From Bacteroidales bacterium (lineage in GTDB: Bacteria; Bacteroidota; Bacteroidia; Bacteroidales; UBA932): a DNA stretch of 64,000 bases. A program made the position numbers and the translations under genes. Each line of letters starts with the position of its first letter. The first letter of the stretch is position 1. The stretch lies in NCBI GenBank assembly GCA_017554305.1, contig JAFZIN010000013.1, forward strand, positions 1-64,000, written 5' to 3'. The notes below the pieces were generated by a model that saw only the letters and a program-made list of their open reading frames with translations, had not been told where the DNA came from and searched no databases. Below, piece after piece: positions 8,928 through 17,668 of this stretch.

Positions 8928-9704
8928 ATGGATATTAAAGAGATAATTCAACCCGAGAATCTGGTTTATCAGAAACCTGAACTTCTTAATGACACTCCTA
9001 TGCACTACTGCCCGGGTTGCAGCCACGGAGTAGTACACAAGCTTATTTCTGAGGTAATTGCAGATATGGGTATGGCAGATAAGACCGTGGGAGTTTCTCC
9101 TGTGGGATGTGCCGTATTCGCATACAAGTATATAGATATTGACTGGCAGGAGGCTGCTCACGGAAGAGCACCTGCTGTTGCAACAGCTGTAAAACGCTTG
9201 TGGCCGGACCGTTTGGTGTTCACATACCAGGGTGACGGTGATCTTGCTTGTATTGGTACTGCAGAGACCATTCATGCTCTCAACCGCGGTGAGAACATTA
9301 CTATTGTCTTCATTAACAATGCAATATACGGTATGACAGGAGGTCAGATGGCTCCTACCACACTGCTTGGAATGAAGACCGCAACCTGTCCTTACGGAAG
9401 AGATGCAAAGCTTCACGGTTATCCTCTCAAGATTGCAGATCTTGCAGCTCAGCTTCAGGGAACCTGCTATGTTACAAGACAGAGCGTTCACTCAGTTGCT
9501 GCAATCAACAAGGCAAAGAGAGCTCTCCGCAAAGCGTTTGAATATAATATGGCCGGTAAGGGATCCTGCCTTGTAGAGATGGTATCTACCTGTAATTCAG
9601 GTTGGAAACTCTCTCCTGCAAAAGCCAACAAGTGGATGGAGGAGAATATGTTCCCATTCTACCACATAGGAGATCTTAAAGACATAGCAAATAATAACCA
9701 ATAA
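8928..9704 (+). CDS. 2-oxoacid:ferredoxin oxidoreductase beta (TPP-binding) subunit
   Basis: This protein of 258 residues (260 if ATG 8922 is used) holds the thiamine pyrophosphate site: MHYCPGCSHG near the N-terminus, YQGDGDLACIGTAE (the GDG...N-type Mg/TPP motif) at about residue 100, and INNAIYGMTGGQMAPTT after it. It partners the alpha subunit encoded 11 bases upstream to form the catalytic core. The ATG at 8928 is preferred because of its Shine-Dalgarno spacing and because the shorter N-terminus (MDIKEIIQPENLVY) matches the family better. Confidence 0.92.
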   Translation: MDIKEIIQPENLVYQKPELLNDTPMHYCPGCSHGVVHKLISEVIADMGMADKTVGVSPVGCAVFAYKYIDIDWQEAAHGRAPAVATAVKRLWPDRLVFTYQGDGDLACIGTAETIHALNRGENITIVFINNAIYGMTGGQMAPTTLLGMKTATCPYGRDAKLHGYPLKIADLAAQLQGTCYVTRQSVHSVAAINKAKRALRKAFEYNMAGKGSCLVEMVSTCNSGWKLSPAKANKWMEENMFPFYHIGDLKDIANNNQ

Positions 9705-9720
9705 CACAAAGGATTGTAAG

Positions 9721-10257
9721 ATGAAACAGGAAATTATCATTGCCGGATTTGGAGGACAGGGTGTTCTCTCAATGGGTAAAATTCTTGCCTACTCAGGTCT
9801 TATTGAGGGCAAGGAGGTAACTTGGATGCCTGCATACGGTCCTGAGCAGAGGGGCGGTACAGCCAACGTTACGGTTATTGTAAGTGATGAGGAGATATCT
9901 TCTCCTATCCTTAGCAGCTATGATACAGCCATCATTCTCAACCAGCCTTCTATGGAGAAGTTTGAGAACTCCGTAAAACCGGGCGGTACACTTATTTATG
10001 ACGGTTACGGAATAAGCATCCCTCCTACAAGAAAGGACATCAACATTTACCGTGTTGATGCAATGGATGTTGCAGCCAAGATGAACCTTATTAAAATCTT
10101 TAATATGATTCTCCTTGGAAGTTACCTCAAACTCCATCCTATAGTTCAGATTGAGAGCGTATTAAAGGCTCTTAAGAAGACTCTTCCTGAGCGCCACCAC
10201 GGCCTCATTCCTCAGAATGAGGAGGCTATTAAGAAGGGTATGGAGCTGGTAGGCTAA
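9721..10257 (+). CDS. 2-oxoacid:acceptor oxidoreductase gamma subunit
   Basis: This 178-residue gamma-type subunit starts with the characteristic IIIAGFGGQGVLSMGKILAY and carries MPAYGPEQRGGTANVTV near residue 38-54. Gamma subunits complete the four-subunit VOR/KOR/POR architecture and contact CoA and the alpha subunit. It is the last gene of the operon; a strong intrinsic terminator follows 41 bases after its stop. Confidence 0.92.
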   Translation: MKQEIIIAGFGGQGVLSMGKILAYSGLIEGKEVTWMPAYGPEQRGGTANVTVIVSDEEISSPILSSYDTAIILNQPSMEKFENSVKPGGTLIYDGYGISIPPTRKDINIYRVDAMDVAAKMNLIKIFNMILLGSYLKLHPIVQIESVLKALKKTLPERHHGLIPQNEEAIKKGMELVG

Positions 10258-10298
10258 GTCCTATTTGAGAATGCCCCTTATGCGGGGTAAAAGGAGTT

Positions 10299-10334
10299 GG
10301 AGATGACCAAAACATTTTGGTCATCTCCTTTTTT
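10299..10334 (+). terminator. Intrinsic terminator of the VOR operon
   Basis: A 14-base-pair perfect stem (GGAGATGACCAAAA against TTTTGGTCATCTCC, 10299-10312 and 10315-10328) is followed by six T residues at 10329-10334. This is a textbook rho-independent terminator on the plus strand. A weaker CCCC/GGGG hairpin sits at 10274-10287 just before it. Confidence 0.9.
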
Positions 10335-10381
10335 ATGAGGCGGAAAATGCGTACTTTTATGGACAAATAGTTTAATGAGTT

Positions 10382-10819
10382 ATGGAAGTATGGCATATAT
10401 GGCTTATAGCGGCCTTGGTTTTCTTTGTAATTGAGATTTTTACAACGGGTATAGCAGTTATTTGCTTCTCATTTGGAGCATTGGCTTCTATGATTGTTTC
10501 TCTATGCGGAGGCAATCTTACATGGCAGGTAGTATTCTTTGCTCTGGTTACCCTGTTGGCATTCGTGTTCCTGCGTCCTCTGCTTTTAAAGTTCTTCTAC
10601 AAGAAGAAGGATGAGGTTAAGACCAACGTGGATGCTCTTATTGGACGCAAAGGCTTTGTATCTGAGCCAATTGATCCTGCTACGGGCGGCGGCAGAGTAA
10701 AGGTGGACGGAGATGACTGGAAGGCAGTTTCTGTAGACAACAGCCCAATTGAGAAGGGGGCTCAGGTTGAGATTTTGAAACTTGACAGCGTTATAGTAAC
10801 TGTTAAGAGAGTTAATTAA
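10382..10819 (+). CDS. NfeD-like membrane protein
   Basis: This 145-residue protein has about three N-terminal membrane segments (about 5-75) and a C-terminal OB-fold NfeD domain (about 85-145) with GRKGFVSEPIDPATGGGRVKV. Short NfeD proteins are typically encoded beside stomatin/SPFH proteins and act with them in membrane microdomains. The next gene is such an SPFH protein, 26 bases downstream. No ClpP-like protease domain is present. Confidence 0.85.
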   Translation: MEVWHIWLIAALVFFVIEIFTTGIAVICFSFGALASMIVSLCGGNLTWQVVFFALVTLLAFVFLRPLLLKFFYKKKDEVKTNVDALIGRKGFVSEPIDPATGGGRVKVDGDDWKAVSVDNSPIEKGAQVEILKLDSVIVTVKRVN

Positions 10820-10845
10820 GTGTTTGATAATTAAATAATTGAAAT

Positions 10846-11826
10846 ATGGAAGGAATAGGATTAGTTTTAGGAATTATAGTTCTGATAGTAGTACTCTTTG
10901 TACTATCCGGAATTAAAGTTATTCAACAGTCTGAGACAAAGATAGTTGAAAGACTTGGTAAGTACCACGCAACACTCCCTTCCGGAGTGAATATCATTTG
11001 GCCTATAATTGACAAGCCTCGTAAGGTTTATATCCGCAAGGTTGTGGAGGGCTATGACGGAAGAGCGCATGTTATTATGCGTCAGAGTGATAAGATAGAT
11101 CTCAGAGAGCAGGTATTTGACTTTCCAAAGCAGAGCGTTATTACAAAGGATAACGTTACCACTACCATTAACGCACTGCTCTATTTCCAGATTACAGACC
11201 CTGTAAAGGCTGTATATGAGATTGATAACCTGCCATACGCAATTGAGAAACTCACTCAGACAACCCTGCGTAACGTTATTGGAGAGTTGGAGTTGGACCA
11301 GACCCTTACCAGCCGTGATACCATAAACTCCAAGCTTCGTGCCGTTTTGGACGAGGCTTCCAACAAATGGGGCGTGAAGGTTAACCGCGTTGAGCTCCAG
11401 GATATTACCCCTCCAAACAGCGTAAGAGATGCAATGGAGCAGCAGATGCAGGCAGAGCGTGAGAGAAGAGCAAAAGTGCTTAAGGCATCGGGAGATAAAG
11501 AGAAGGCAATTCTTGAATCTGAGGGTCTTAAGGCGGCTCAGATTAACCGCGCAGAGGCTGAAAAGCAGACCAAGATTCTTCAGGCACAGGGAATTGCAGA
11601 GGCAAAGGTTCTCCAGGCAAATGCAGAGGCAGAGGCAATTGAGAGAATTGCTAACGCAGTTAAGGAATCCAATATGTCTCCTGCAAACTATATGCTTGCA
11701 GATAAATACATTGCAACCCTTAAGGAGATGGTAACAGGAAAGGACAACAAGACCGTATATCTCCCTTATGACGCTTCATCTGTTTTGAGCTCAATAGGTT
11801 GCATTAAAGAGATGTTCAATAAATAG
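10846..11826 (+). CDS. SPFH/stomatin-like (band 7) membrane protein
   Basis: This 326-residue protein has a single N-terminal membrane anchor (about 4-24), an SPFH/band 7 domain (KVIQQSETKIVERLGKYHATLPSG onward, about 25-190) and a long Ala/Glu/Lys-rich helical stretch (about 195-270) that should oligomerise. It is of the QmcA/paraslipin type. Its partner NfeD gene lies directly upstream. Band 7 proteins scaffold membrane microdomains and regulate membrane proteases; the specific client here is unknown. Confidence 0.9.
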   Translation: MEGIGLVLGIIVLIVVLFVLSGIKVIQQSETKIVERLGKYHATLPSGVNIIWPIIDKPRKVYIRKVVEGYDGRAHVIMRQSDKIDLREQVFDFPKQSVITKDNVTTTINALLYFQITDPVKAVYEIDNLPYAIEKLTQTTLRNVIGELELDQTLTSRDTINSKLRAVLDEASNKWGVKVNRVELQDITPPNSVRDAMEQQMQAERERRAKVLKASGDKEKAILESEGLKAAQINRAEAEKQTKILQAQGIAEAKVLQANAEAEAIERIANAVKESNMSPANYMLADKYIATLKEMVTGKDNKTVYLPYDASSVLSSIGCIKEMFNK

Positions 11827-11837
11827 AGGTTACCGTA

Positions 11838-12539
11838 TTGAGTTTTGATACCACCGGCATAAGGCTTATTGCCTTTGATGCGGACGATACCCTTTGGGAC
11901 AATCAATCCCTATTTGACAAGGCTGTTGAGAGTTACTGCTGTCTCCTCTCCTGCTACGGCGGAGAGAAGGCTGTTTTTGACTCTCTTTATGAGAGGGAGT
12001 GCGCCAATATGCCCTCTTTGGGGTACGGTACCAAAGCCTTTATTATCTCACTGGTAGAGAACGCAATAAAGGTGAGCGGCGGTACGGTTTCCAATGAGAC
12101 TCTGAATAGGGTTGTTGAGATTGGAAGAGAGATTTTGGATAATCCGGCCACACCTCTGCCTGGAGTTTATAAGACTCTTAAAGCAATAAAGGACAAAGGA
12201 TTATACAGGACAGTTCTCTTTACAAAGGGAGATCCTTTGGAGCAGGAGAACAAACTGGAACGCTCCGCTTTGGGTGAGTTCTTTGATGATGTGGAGATAG
12301 CCTCCAACAAGACTCCGGTGGAATACAGACGTTTATGCGCCCATAACAATATACCTTGCTCTGAGTTTTTGATGGTGGGAAACTCCTTTAAGTCAGACAT
12401 TGCTCCGGTGTTGGAGATAGGGGGAAAGGCTGTTCTGATATCATTCAACCAGTTATGGCAGCATGAGGTGGTGGAGGAGTATGACCATCCAAATCTCCTG
12501 AGACTTAAGGAGTTCAGTAACCTGTTAGATATACTCTGA
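11838..12539 (+). CDS. HAD-superfamily hydrolase
   Basis: This 233-residue HAD phosphatase begins with the nucleophile motif FDADDTLWD (Asp14, Asp16, Thr18). LFTKGDP near residue 130 supplies motif II, and MVGNSFKSDIAP near residue 178 supplies motif IV. The start is TTG at 11838, eight bases after AGAGG. No ATG occurs between it and the catalytic aspartate, so a non-ATG start is required. It sits 11 bases after the SPFH gene and one base before the sulfoxide reductase gene. The substrate is unknown. Confidence 0.82.
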   Translation: MSFDTTGIRLIAFDADDTLWDNQSLFDKAVESYCCLLSCYGGEKAVFDSLYERECANMPSLGYGTKAFIISLVENAIKVSGGTVSNETLNRVVEIGREILDNPATPLPGVYKTLKAIKDKGLYRTVLFTKGDPLEQENKLERSALGEFFDDVEIASNKTPVEYRRLCAHNNIPCSEFLMVGNSFKSDIAPVLEIGGKAVLISFNQLWQHEVVEEYDHPNLLRLKEFSNLLDIL

Positions 12540-12540
12540 T

Positions 12541-12996
12541 ATGGATAAGGAAAAAAGATACGGAGAGGTTCTTCAGATTCTTCCTTCACTGATAGAGGGA
12601 GTAAAGAACAATGTGGGAGTTCTGGCAAACTGCGCCGCTCTCATTAAGGAGAAGTTGGAGTTCTTTTGGGTAGGCTTCTATATGGTTGAGGGAGAAAAAC
12701 TTATACTGGGTCCGTTCCAGGGGCCGGTTGCCTGCTATGAGATTGGCTACGGAAGGGGAGTCTGCGGTTCCGCCTGGAAGGAGAGAAGAACTCTTGTAGT
12801 AAAGGATGTGGAGGAGTTCCCTGGCCATATTGCCTGCAGTTCACTCTCCAGAAGTGAGATTGTGGTTCCTATCTTTAAGGAAGACAAGGTGATAGGGGTG
12901 CTGGATATAGACAGCACATCTGTTGGAACCTTTGATGAAACAGACAGAGTCTGCCTGGAAAAAGCAATGGATTTTTTATCAAAAAACTTAGTATAA
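12541..12996 (+). CDS. msrC: Free methionine-(R)-sulfoxide reductase (GAF domain)
   Basis: This 151-residue single GAF domain carries the three fRMsr cysteines: Cys65, Cys75 and Cys99, in GPVACYEIGYGRGVCG and GHIACSSLSRSEIVVP. The spacings of 10 and 24 residues equal those of Cys84, Cys94 and Cys118 in the E. coli enzyme. It reduces free methionine-R-sulfoxide in the cytoplasm, usually with thioredoxin. The following rubredoxin gene suggests an oxidative-stress theme, which is inference. Confidence 0.93.
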   Translation: MDKEKRYGEVLQILPSLIEGVKNNVGVLANCAALIKEKLEFFWVGFYMVEGEKLILGPFQGPVACYEIGYGRGVCGSAWKERRTLVVKDVEEFPGHIACSSLSRSEIVVPIFKEDKVIGVLDIDSTSVGTFDETDRVCLEKAMDFLSKNLV

Positions 12997-13016
12997 ACCC
13001 ATAAAAAACTTTGATT

Positions 13017-13178
13017 ATGAAAAAGTACGAGTGCGAACCTTGCGGTTACATTTATGACCCTGCAGAGGGTGATCCGGACGGAGGAATTGCTCCGGGAACA
13101 GCGTTTGAGGATATTCCTGATTCCTGGGTATGCCCTTTATGCGGTGCCGCAAAGAGTGATTTTAAACCTGTAGAATAG
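13017..13178 (+). CDS. Rubredoxin
   Basis: This 53-residue protein has the full rubredoxin signature: Cys6-x-x-Cys9-Gly and Cys39-Pro-Leu-Cys42-Gly, with the conserved [14 protein letters not shown] stretch between. The four cysteines bind one iron for one-electron transfer, typically feeding superoxide- or peroxide-reducing enzymes in anaerobes. The gene lies 20 bases after the fRMsr gene and stops one base before the convergent flavoprotein gene. Confidence 0.95.
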   Translation: MKKYECEPCGYIYDPAEGDPDGGIAPGTAFEDIPDSWVCPLCGAAKSDFKPVE

Positions 13179-13179
13179 C

Positions 13180-14376
13180 TTACAGTGAGGCTATTGCACG
13201 GGCTACGGTGTAACCGGTAGTCCATGCCGCCTGGAGGTTGAATCCTCCGGTAATTGCATCTATATTGAGGACCTCTCCTGCAAAGTAGAGGTCTTCATAT
13301 TTTTTACTGCGGAGAGTGTTGGAGTTGATTTCCTTTAATGAGACGCCTCCCGCAGTTACAAACTCCTCTTTGAATCTCCCCTTACCTTCAATCTTGTAAC
13401 TGTCTGCAAAGAGGGTATTTGCTAGTTTGTTAAGCCCTTTGCTGCCTAGTTCGTTGCAGCGAATATCCTCTCTAATTTGAGCTCTTTTTATTATGTAAGA
13501 CCAGAGCCTTTGAGTAAGTTCCTTAGGTGCAACTGAAGAGAGTTTCTTTTGTGAATTCTGCTCTATAAGGGCTTTTATCTCTTTGATTACGGAGTCCATA
13601 TCCTTGCCCAGCCAGTTGACGGACAGGGGTGCACAGTAGTTGTTTTCCGCAAGGTAAACCGCACCGTATGAGGAGAGTTTTAGGATTGCCGGACCGCTTA
13701 ATCCCCAGTCTGTTATAAGCAGAGGACCGGCAGATTTGAACCTGGTGGTTGGAATGGAGCATTTGGCGTTTTCAACAACGGTTCCGCTCATCCGGGTAAG
13801 TTCCTTCTCCCTAATCTCAAAGGTAAAGAGTGACGGATGGAGAGGTTCTATTTCAAGATCCCTGTTTTTAAGGAATGAGAGGAATGTGAGACTCTTTCCT
13901 CCCCCTGCAGTAATAACTTTTATATCCTCCTTAAGCGTATCTATGTCTGTAATTCTCTTTTCTGTAACAACCTCAATACCAAGCCTTTTAATCTCTCTTT
14001 GCAGGGTGTTTACAATCTCCATTGCATCCTGAGATTGTGGAAAGATACACTCATCTTCCTGGGCGGTGAATCTTACTCCCAACTTCTCAAACCATTTGAG
14101 AGTATCCTCATTGTTGAACCCCATAAGGAGCCTTTTCATCAGGTTGGTTCCTCTTGGATAGACCTCCTCCAAACGGGTTATCTTTCCGCCTGCATCCTTG
14201 TAGTTATTGAATGTGTTGGTTATGTTGCACCGGCCTCCTCCGGTAATTGCAACCTTTGCAAGAAGCTTGTTTTGAGCCTCATAGATGGTTATCTTTAACT
14301 GCGGAGCCATCCTTTTTAGATTGACTGCACAGAAACATCCTGCGGCACCGCCTCCTATGATTGCAACTGATTTCAC
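13180..14376 (-). CDS. BaiN/HI0933-family FAD-dependent oxidoreductase
   Basis: This 398-residue flavoprotein starts with a Rossmann FAD motif (AIIGGGAAGCFCA, residues 5-17). It has ITGGGRCNITNT at about 44-55 and ends with LYFAGEVLNIDAITGGFNLQAAWTTGY, all diagnostic of the HI0933/YhiN/BaiN group. Members are widespread and mostly uncharacterised; BaiN was linked to bile-acid reduction in Clostridium, but that cannot be transferred here. It is followed on the same strand by the phosphodiesterase gene. Confidence 0.88.
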   Translation of the reverse strand: MKSVAIIGGGAAGCFCAVNLKRMAPQLKITIYEAQNKLLAKVAITGGGRCNITNTFNNYKDAGGKITRLEEVYPRGTNLMKRLLMGFNNEDTLKWFEKLGVRFTAQEDECIFPQSQDAMEIVNTLQREIKRLGIEVVTEKRITDIDTLKEDIKVITAGGGKSLTFLSFLKNRDLEIEPLHPSLFTFEIREKELTRMSGTVVENAKCSIPTTRFKSAGPLLITDWGLSGPAILKLSSYGAVYLAENNYCAPLSVNWLGKDMDSVIKEIKALIEQNSQKKLSSVAPKELTQRLWSYIIKRAQIREDIRCNELGSKGLNKLANTLFADSYKIEGKGRFKEEFVTAGGVSLKEINSNTLRSKKYEDLYFAGEVLNIDAITGGFNLQAAWTTGYTVARAIASL

Positions 14377-14380
14377 TCTC

Positions 14381-15208
14381 TTACTTTTTAGGAACTAACG
14401 TAATCTCCACAATTTCCGGGCGGTTGAAGTATCTTGGAATTATTGACTTTCCTCTTGCCAAACCTTTATTCACGATAGCTGTCTGATTTCCAAACTTATA
14501 GAGCCCTCCGGTATATCTTTCTTCTGCATTTTGCCCCGGTGCAAGCATTCCCTCTTTGTTCCAAGGGATTCTGAACTGCCCTCCGTGTAAGTGGCCCATA
14601 AGTATCAGATCAAAAGGCTCTTTGAGGTACTGGTGAATAAGATCCGGACGGTGGAATAGCAGAATGTTGAACCTATTGCCGTTGCAACCCTTTGCTAAAG
14701 AGTCTATTGCATTTATTGAGTTCTCCCAGGTTGTGAAGGCAATGGGGTCAGAGACTCCCGTAACGGCTATGGTATCTGAATTAACCGGCTCATTTACAGT
14801 CTCTTTCTCTAATAGTTCTACACCGTAGCTGTTAACTATATTCTTGATGGTATCAAAACGGAGGCTTTTATGCTCATGGTTTCCTGTGATCATCAGTGTC
14901 TTATACCACTTTGAGAGTGAAGCCAGAAGCTGTGTGGCACGCTCCATATCCTTTGAGGCATCAAAGATATCTCCGCCCAAAAGAACCAGATTAGGAGAGA
15001 AACGGCCCACCTCATCAAGAATCCATCGTGAGTCTTTTCCATAATAAGAGGAGTGGAAATCCGTTATGAAGGCAATTCTTACTGTGTCTTGAATTTTCTC
15101 TGTCTCAATGGTATATGACTGTACTTTAAGACGAAGGTTCAATCCGCAGAGAAGGAAAATCAATGCGGAGAAAATAACTATCCTAATTATCCATCTAATA
15201 GCCCTCAT
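14381..15208 (-). CDS. Membrane-anchored calcineurin-like metallophosphoesterase
   Basis: This 275-residue protein (YaeI/YkuE type) has an N-terminal membrane anchor (about 3-25) and metal-binding motifs in order: ITDFHSSYYG (D-x-H), LGGDIFD (GD), ITGNHEHKS (GNHE) and LMGHLHGGQ (GH-x-H). An ATG at 15262 is in frame but would run through the divergent neighbour's start at 15254. I therefore chose the ATG at 15208, which places the hydrophobic anchor at the very N-terminus. Relatives hydrolyse UDP-diacylglucosamine or similar phosphodiesters; the substrate is not certain. Confidence 0.85.
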   Translation of the reverse strand: MRAIRWIIRIVIFSALIFLLCGLNLRLKVQSYTIETEKIQDTVRIAFITDFHSSYYGKDSRWILDEVGRFSPNLVLLGGDIFDASKDMERATQLLASLSKWYKTLMITGNHEHKSLRFDTIKNIVNSYGVELLEKETVNEPVNSDTIAVTGVSDPIAFTTWENSINAIDSLAKGCNGNRFNILLFHRPDLIHQYLKEPFDLILMGHLHGGQFRIPWNKEGMLAPGQNAEERYTGGLYKFGNQTAIVNKGLARGKSIIPRYFNRPEIVEITLVPKK

Positions 15209-15241
15209 AACGTGGCAAAGATAGGTTAAAAAGAAATTGCG

Positions 15242-15249
15242 TATATTTG
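15242..15249 (+). promoter_or_regulatory. Candidate -7 box, possibly leaderless
   Basis: TATATTTG ends four bases before the ATG at 15254. If it is the -7 box, transcription would begin at or next to the start codon. Confidence 0.45.
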
Positions 15250-15253
15250 GTTT

Positions 15254-16240
15254 ATGAAACAAATCAAAGTTTTAATACTGCTTCTCTTCATTTCTGCCGT
15301 TTCTATGGCTCAGCAGGCTATTACTCTACCGCCGGCTGAACTTGCAGACAAGGTTATTGAGGAGGCTGTTACTCATCTGGGCAAGCACTACAGATACGGT
15401 GCTACAGGTCCGGACCGCTTTGATTGTACCGGATTTACGGGCTATGTATACAATAAGTTCGGAATCCAGCTTAAACGTTCCTCCAAGGAGCAGGCAACGG
15501 ACGGCAGGGAGGTCTCCGGTTCTTTGAAAAACCTTCAGAAGGGAGATTTGCTGGTGTTTGGTTCCAGAAGAAACAAGAAGGTGATAGGCCACATAGGCAT
15601 ATTCATTGAGATGGATAGTTCCGGAGATAACTTCACTTTTATTCACGCCTGCAATAGGGGCGTTATAATCTCTTCATTAAGTGAGACTTACTATTCCGAG
15701 CGTTTCCTGGGCGCCAGACGTGTTATTCCGGATTTTGACTCCAGAGGAAGAAAGAGCCAGCTGGATACCATCTTCATTAAGGCCTCTGCATCTGACCGTC
15801 AGATTGTCCTCTTTGGAGACGGTACCTGGAGTTATCTGGAAAAGGACGGAAGGCTAACTCCGCCTAACCCAAATGAGACCATCACTTTGGATGCTACAGG
15901 CGTTTGGACCACTACAATAGACTCAAATACTGTGACTGATACCACATCTGAGGATAACGTTATAAACGTTCTGGGAAGGGTTATTCCAACCCTCCCGCCT
16001 GCAGAAAACGGAAACCGTACAAGTGACACTCTCAATACCCGCAACATAGATACCCTGGATGCAAACGTAAACTCGGAGGATACGCGTAATTCCAAAGCTA
16101 AGTATCATACAATCAAGAAGGGAGATACACTCTATTCTATTGCCCGTAAGTATGGTACAACGGTAGATAAGATCTGTGACCTCAACGGAATAACCTCCAA
16201 GACCATCCTCAATGTTGGCCGCAAACTAAGAGTGAAGTAA
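15254..16240 (+). CDS. Secreted NlpC/P60 peptidoglycan hydrolase with LysM domain
   Basis: This 328-residue protein has a signal peptide (about 1-19, ending SMAQ) and an NlpC/P60 domain with catalytic Cys58 (FDCTGF), His113 (IGHIGIF) and third polar residue His131 (FIHAC). A low-complexity linker follows, then a C-terminal LysM (about 284-328: YHTIKKGDTLYSIARKYG). It should cleave stem peptides in the periplasm, held to glycan by LysM. The domain order is the usual one in Bacteroidota. Confidence 0.93.
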   Translation: MKQIKVLILLLFISAVSMAQQAITLPPAELADKVIEEAVTHLGKHYRYGATGPDRFDCTGFTGYVYNKFGIQLKRSSKEQATDGREVSGSLKNLQKGDLLVFGSRRNKKVIGHIGIFIEMDSSGDNFTFIHACNRGVIISSLSETYYSERFLGARRVIPDFDSRGRKSQLDTIFIKASASDRQIVLFGDGTWSYLEKDGRLTPPNPNETITLDATGVWTTTIDSNTVTDTTSEDNVINVLGRVIPTLPPAENGNRTSDTLNTRNIDTLDANVNSEDTRNSKAKYHTIKKGDTLYSIARKYGTTVDKICDLNGITSKTILNVGRKLRVK

Positions 16241-16258
16241 CCGATTAACACTAAGCAA

Positions 16259-17668
16259 ATGATAATCACCCAAATAAACGATGCTCTCTGGACTTACCTG
16301 CTTATAGGCGTTCTGGTTTTGTGCGGCCTCTGGTTTACCTTCAAGACCAAGGGGGTACAGTTCCGTATGGTGGGAGAGATGTTTCGTCTGCTTGGTGACT
16401 CCGCAACAACAGGAAGAAAAAACGAGAAAAAAGACAAGCATAAGAATATCTCTTCATTTCAGGCATTTGCAGTATCTGTAGCCACAAGAGTGGGAACAGG
16501 AAATCTTGCCGGAGTTGCAACAGCCATTGCCATTGGAGGCCCGGGTTCCATATTCTGGATGTGGGTGATTGCACTGCTTGGCTCCGCCACAGCCTTTGTG
16601 GAATCTACTTTGGCTCAGCTGTTTAAGAAGAGAAATAAGGAATCCTTCATTGGAGGACCGGCCTACTACATTAAGAAAGGACTCCATTGTAACTGGCTAT
16701 CAGTCACTTTTGCAGTTCTATTGACCCTAACCTTTGGACTTGCATACAACTCAATTCAGAGTAACACAATAACAGACGCTATGGAGGAGGCCTTTGGCCT
16801 GAGTCCGATGCTTGTTGCCATAATTCTCTCAGTTACAGCACTTATTATAGTTTTCGGAGGTATCCACAGAATTGCAAATGTAAGTTCCATATTGGTTCCC
16901 ATTATGGCATTGGGGTACTTTATCCTTGTGGTGGTAATCATAATAATGAACTATGAGTTAATCCCTTACGTCTTTAAGGTCATTATCACAAACGCCTTTG
17001 GCCTGGAACAGTCTGTGGGCGGAGCCATTGGTGCAACCATAATGACCGGAGTAAAAAGAGGCCTCTTCAGCAACGAAGCGGGAGAGGGTAGCGCTCCAAA
17101 CGTTGCTGCAACTGCAACCGTATCACACCCTGTTAAACAGGGACTTATACAGGCGTTGGGTGTCTTTACGGATACGCTTCTGGTCTGCTCCTGCACAGCC
17201 TTTGTAATACTCATAAGCGGTCTTTACAAGTTTCCTGAACTGAACGGAATAGCACTTACTCAGTCCGCGTTGGAATCTGAGATTGGCTCCGCCGGACCTA
17301 CCTTTATTGCGGTTGCCATCTTTCTCTTTGCCTTCTCCAGCATAATTGGAAACTACTATTACGGAGAGGCCAACATCCGCTTTATGACCTCAAATAAGGC
17401 TGTTTTAACGGCTTACAGAATACTCTCCGGAGGAGTTGTAGTATTCTTTGGCGCTCTGGCTACTCTTGAAACGGTATGGAATTTTGGAGATTTATTTATG
17501 GCTCTGATTACAATCTGCAATCTCATTGCCATAATTGCTCTTGGAAAATACGCCTTCAGACTGCTTGACGATTACAGAGCACAAAAGAAAATGGGTATAA
17601 AGGAGCCTATTTTCCGCAAATCTCAATTCCCTGAAATTGAGAAGGAACTGGAAGCCTGGGATGAATAG
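16259..17668 (+). CDS. Sodium/alanine symporter, AGCS family
   Basis: This 469-residue polytopic protein has the AGCS family fingerprint VATRVGTGNLAGVATAIAIGGPGSIFWMW (about 78-106, read in part) and later GLFSNEAGEGSAPN at about 272-285. The family imports alanine or glycine with Na+ or H+. It lies 18 bases after the LysM hydrolase gene and directly abuts the CDF gene. Co-transcription with the hydrolase would fit recycling of cell-wall amino acids, which is only a suggestion. Confidence 0.93.
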   Translation: MIITQINDALWTYLLIGVLVLCGLWFTFKTKGVQFRMVGEMFRLLGDSATTGRKNEKKDKHKNISSFQAFAVSVATRVGTGNLAGVATAIAIGGPGSIFWMWVIALLGSATAFVESTLAQLFKKRNKESFIGGPAYYIKKGLHCNWLSVTFAVLLTLTFGLAYNSIQSNTITDAMEEAFGLSPMLVAIILSVTALIIVFGGIHRIANVSSILVPIMALGYFILVVVIIIMNYELIPYVFKVIITNAFGLEQSVGGAIGATIMTGVKRGLFSNEAGEGSAPNVAATATVSHPVKQGLIQALGVFTDTLLVCSCTAFVILISGLYKFPELNGIALTQSALESEIGSAGPTFIAVAIFLFAFSSIIGNYYYGEANIRFMTSNKAVLTAYRILSGGVVVFFGALATLETVWNFGDLFMALITICNLIAIIALGKYAFRLLDDYRAQKKMGIKEPIFRKSQFPEIEKELEAWDE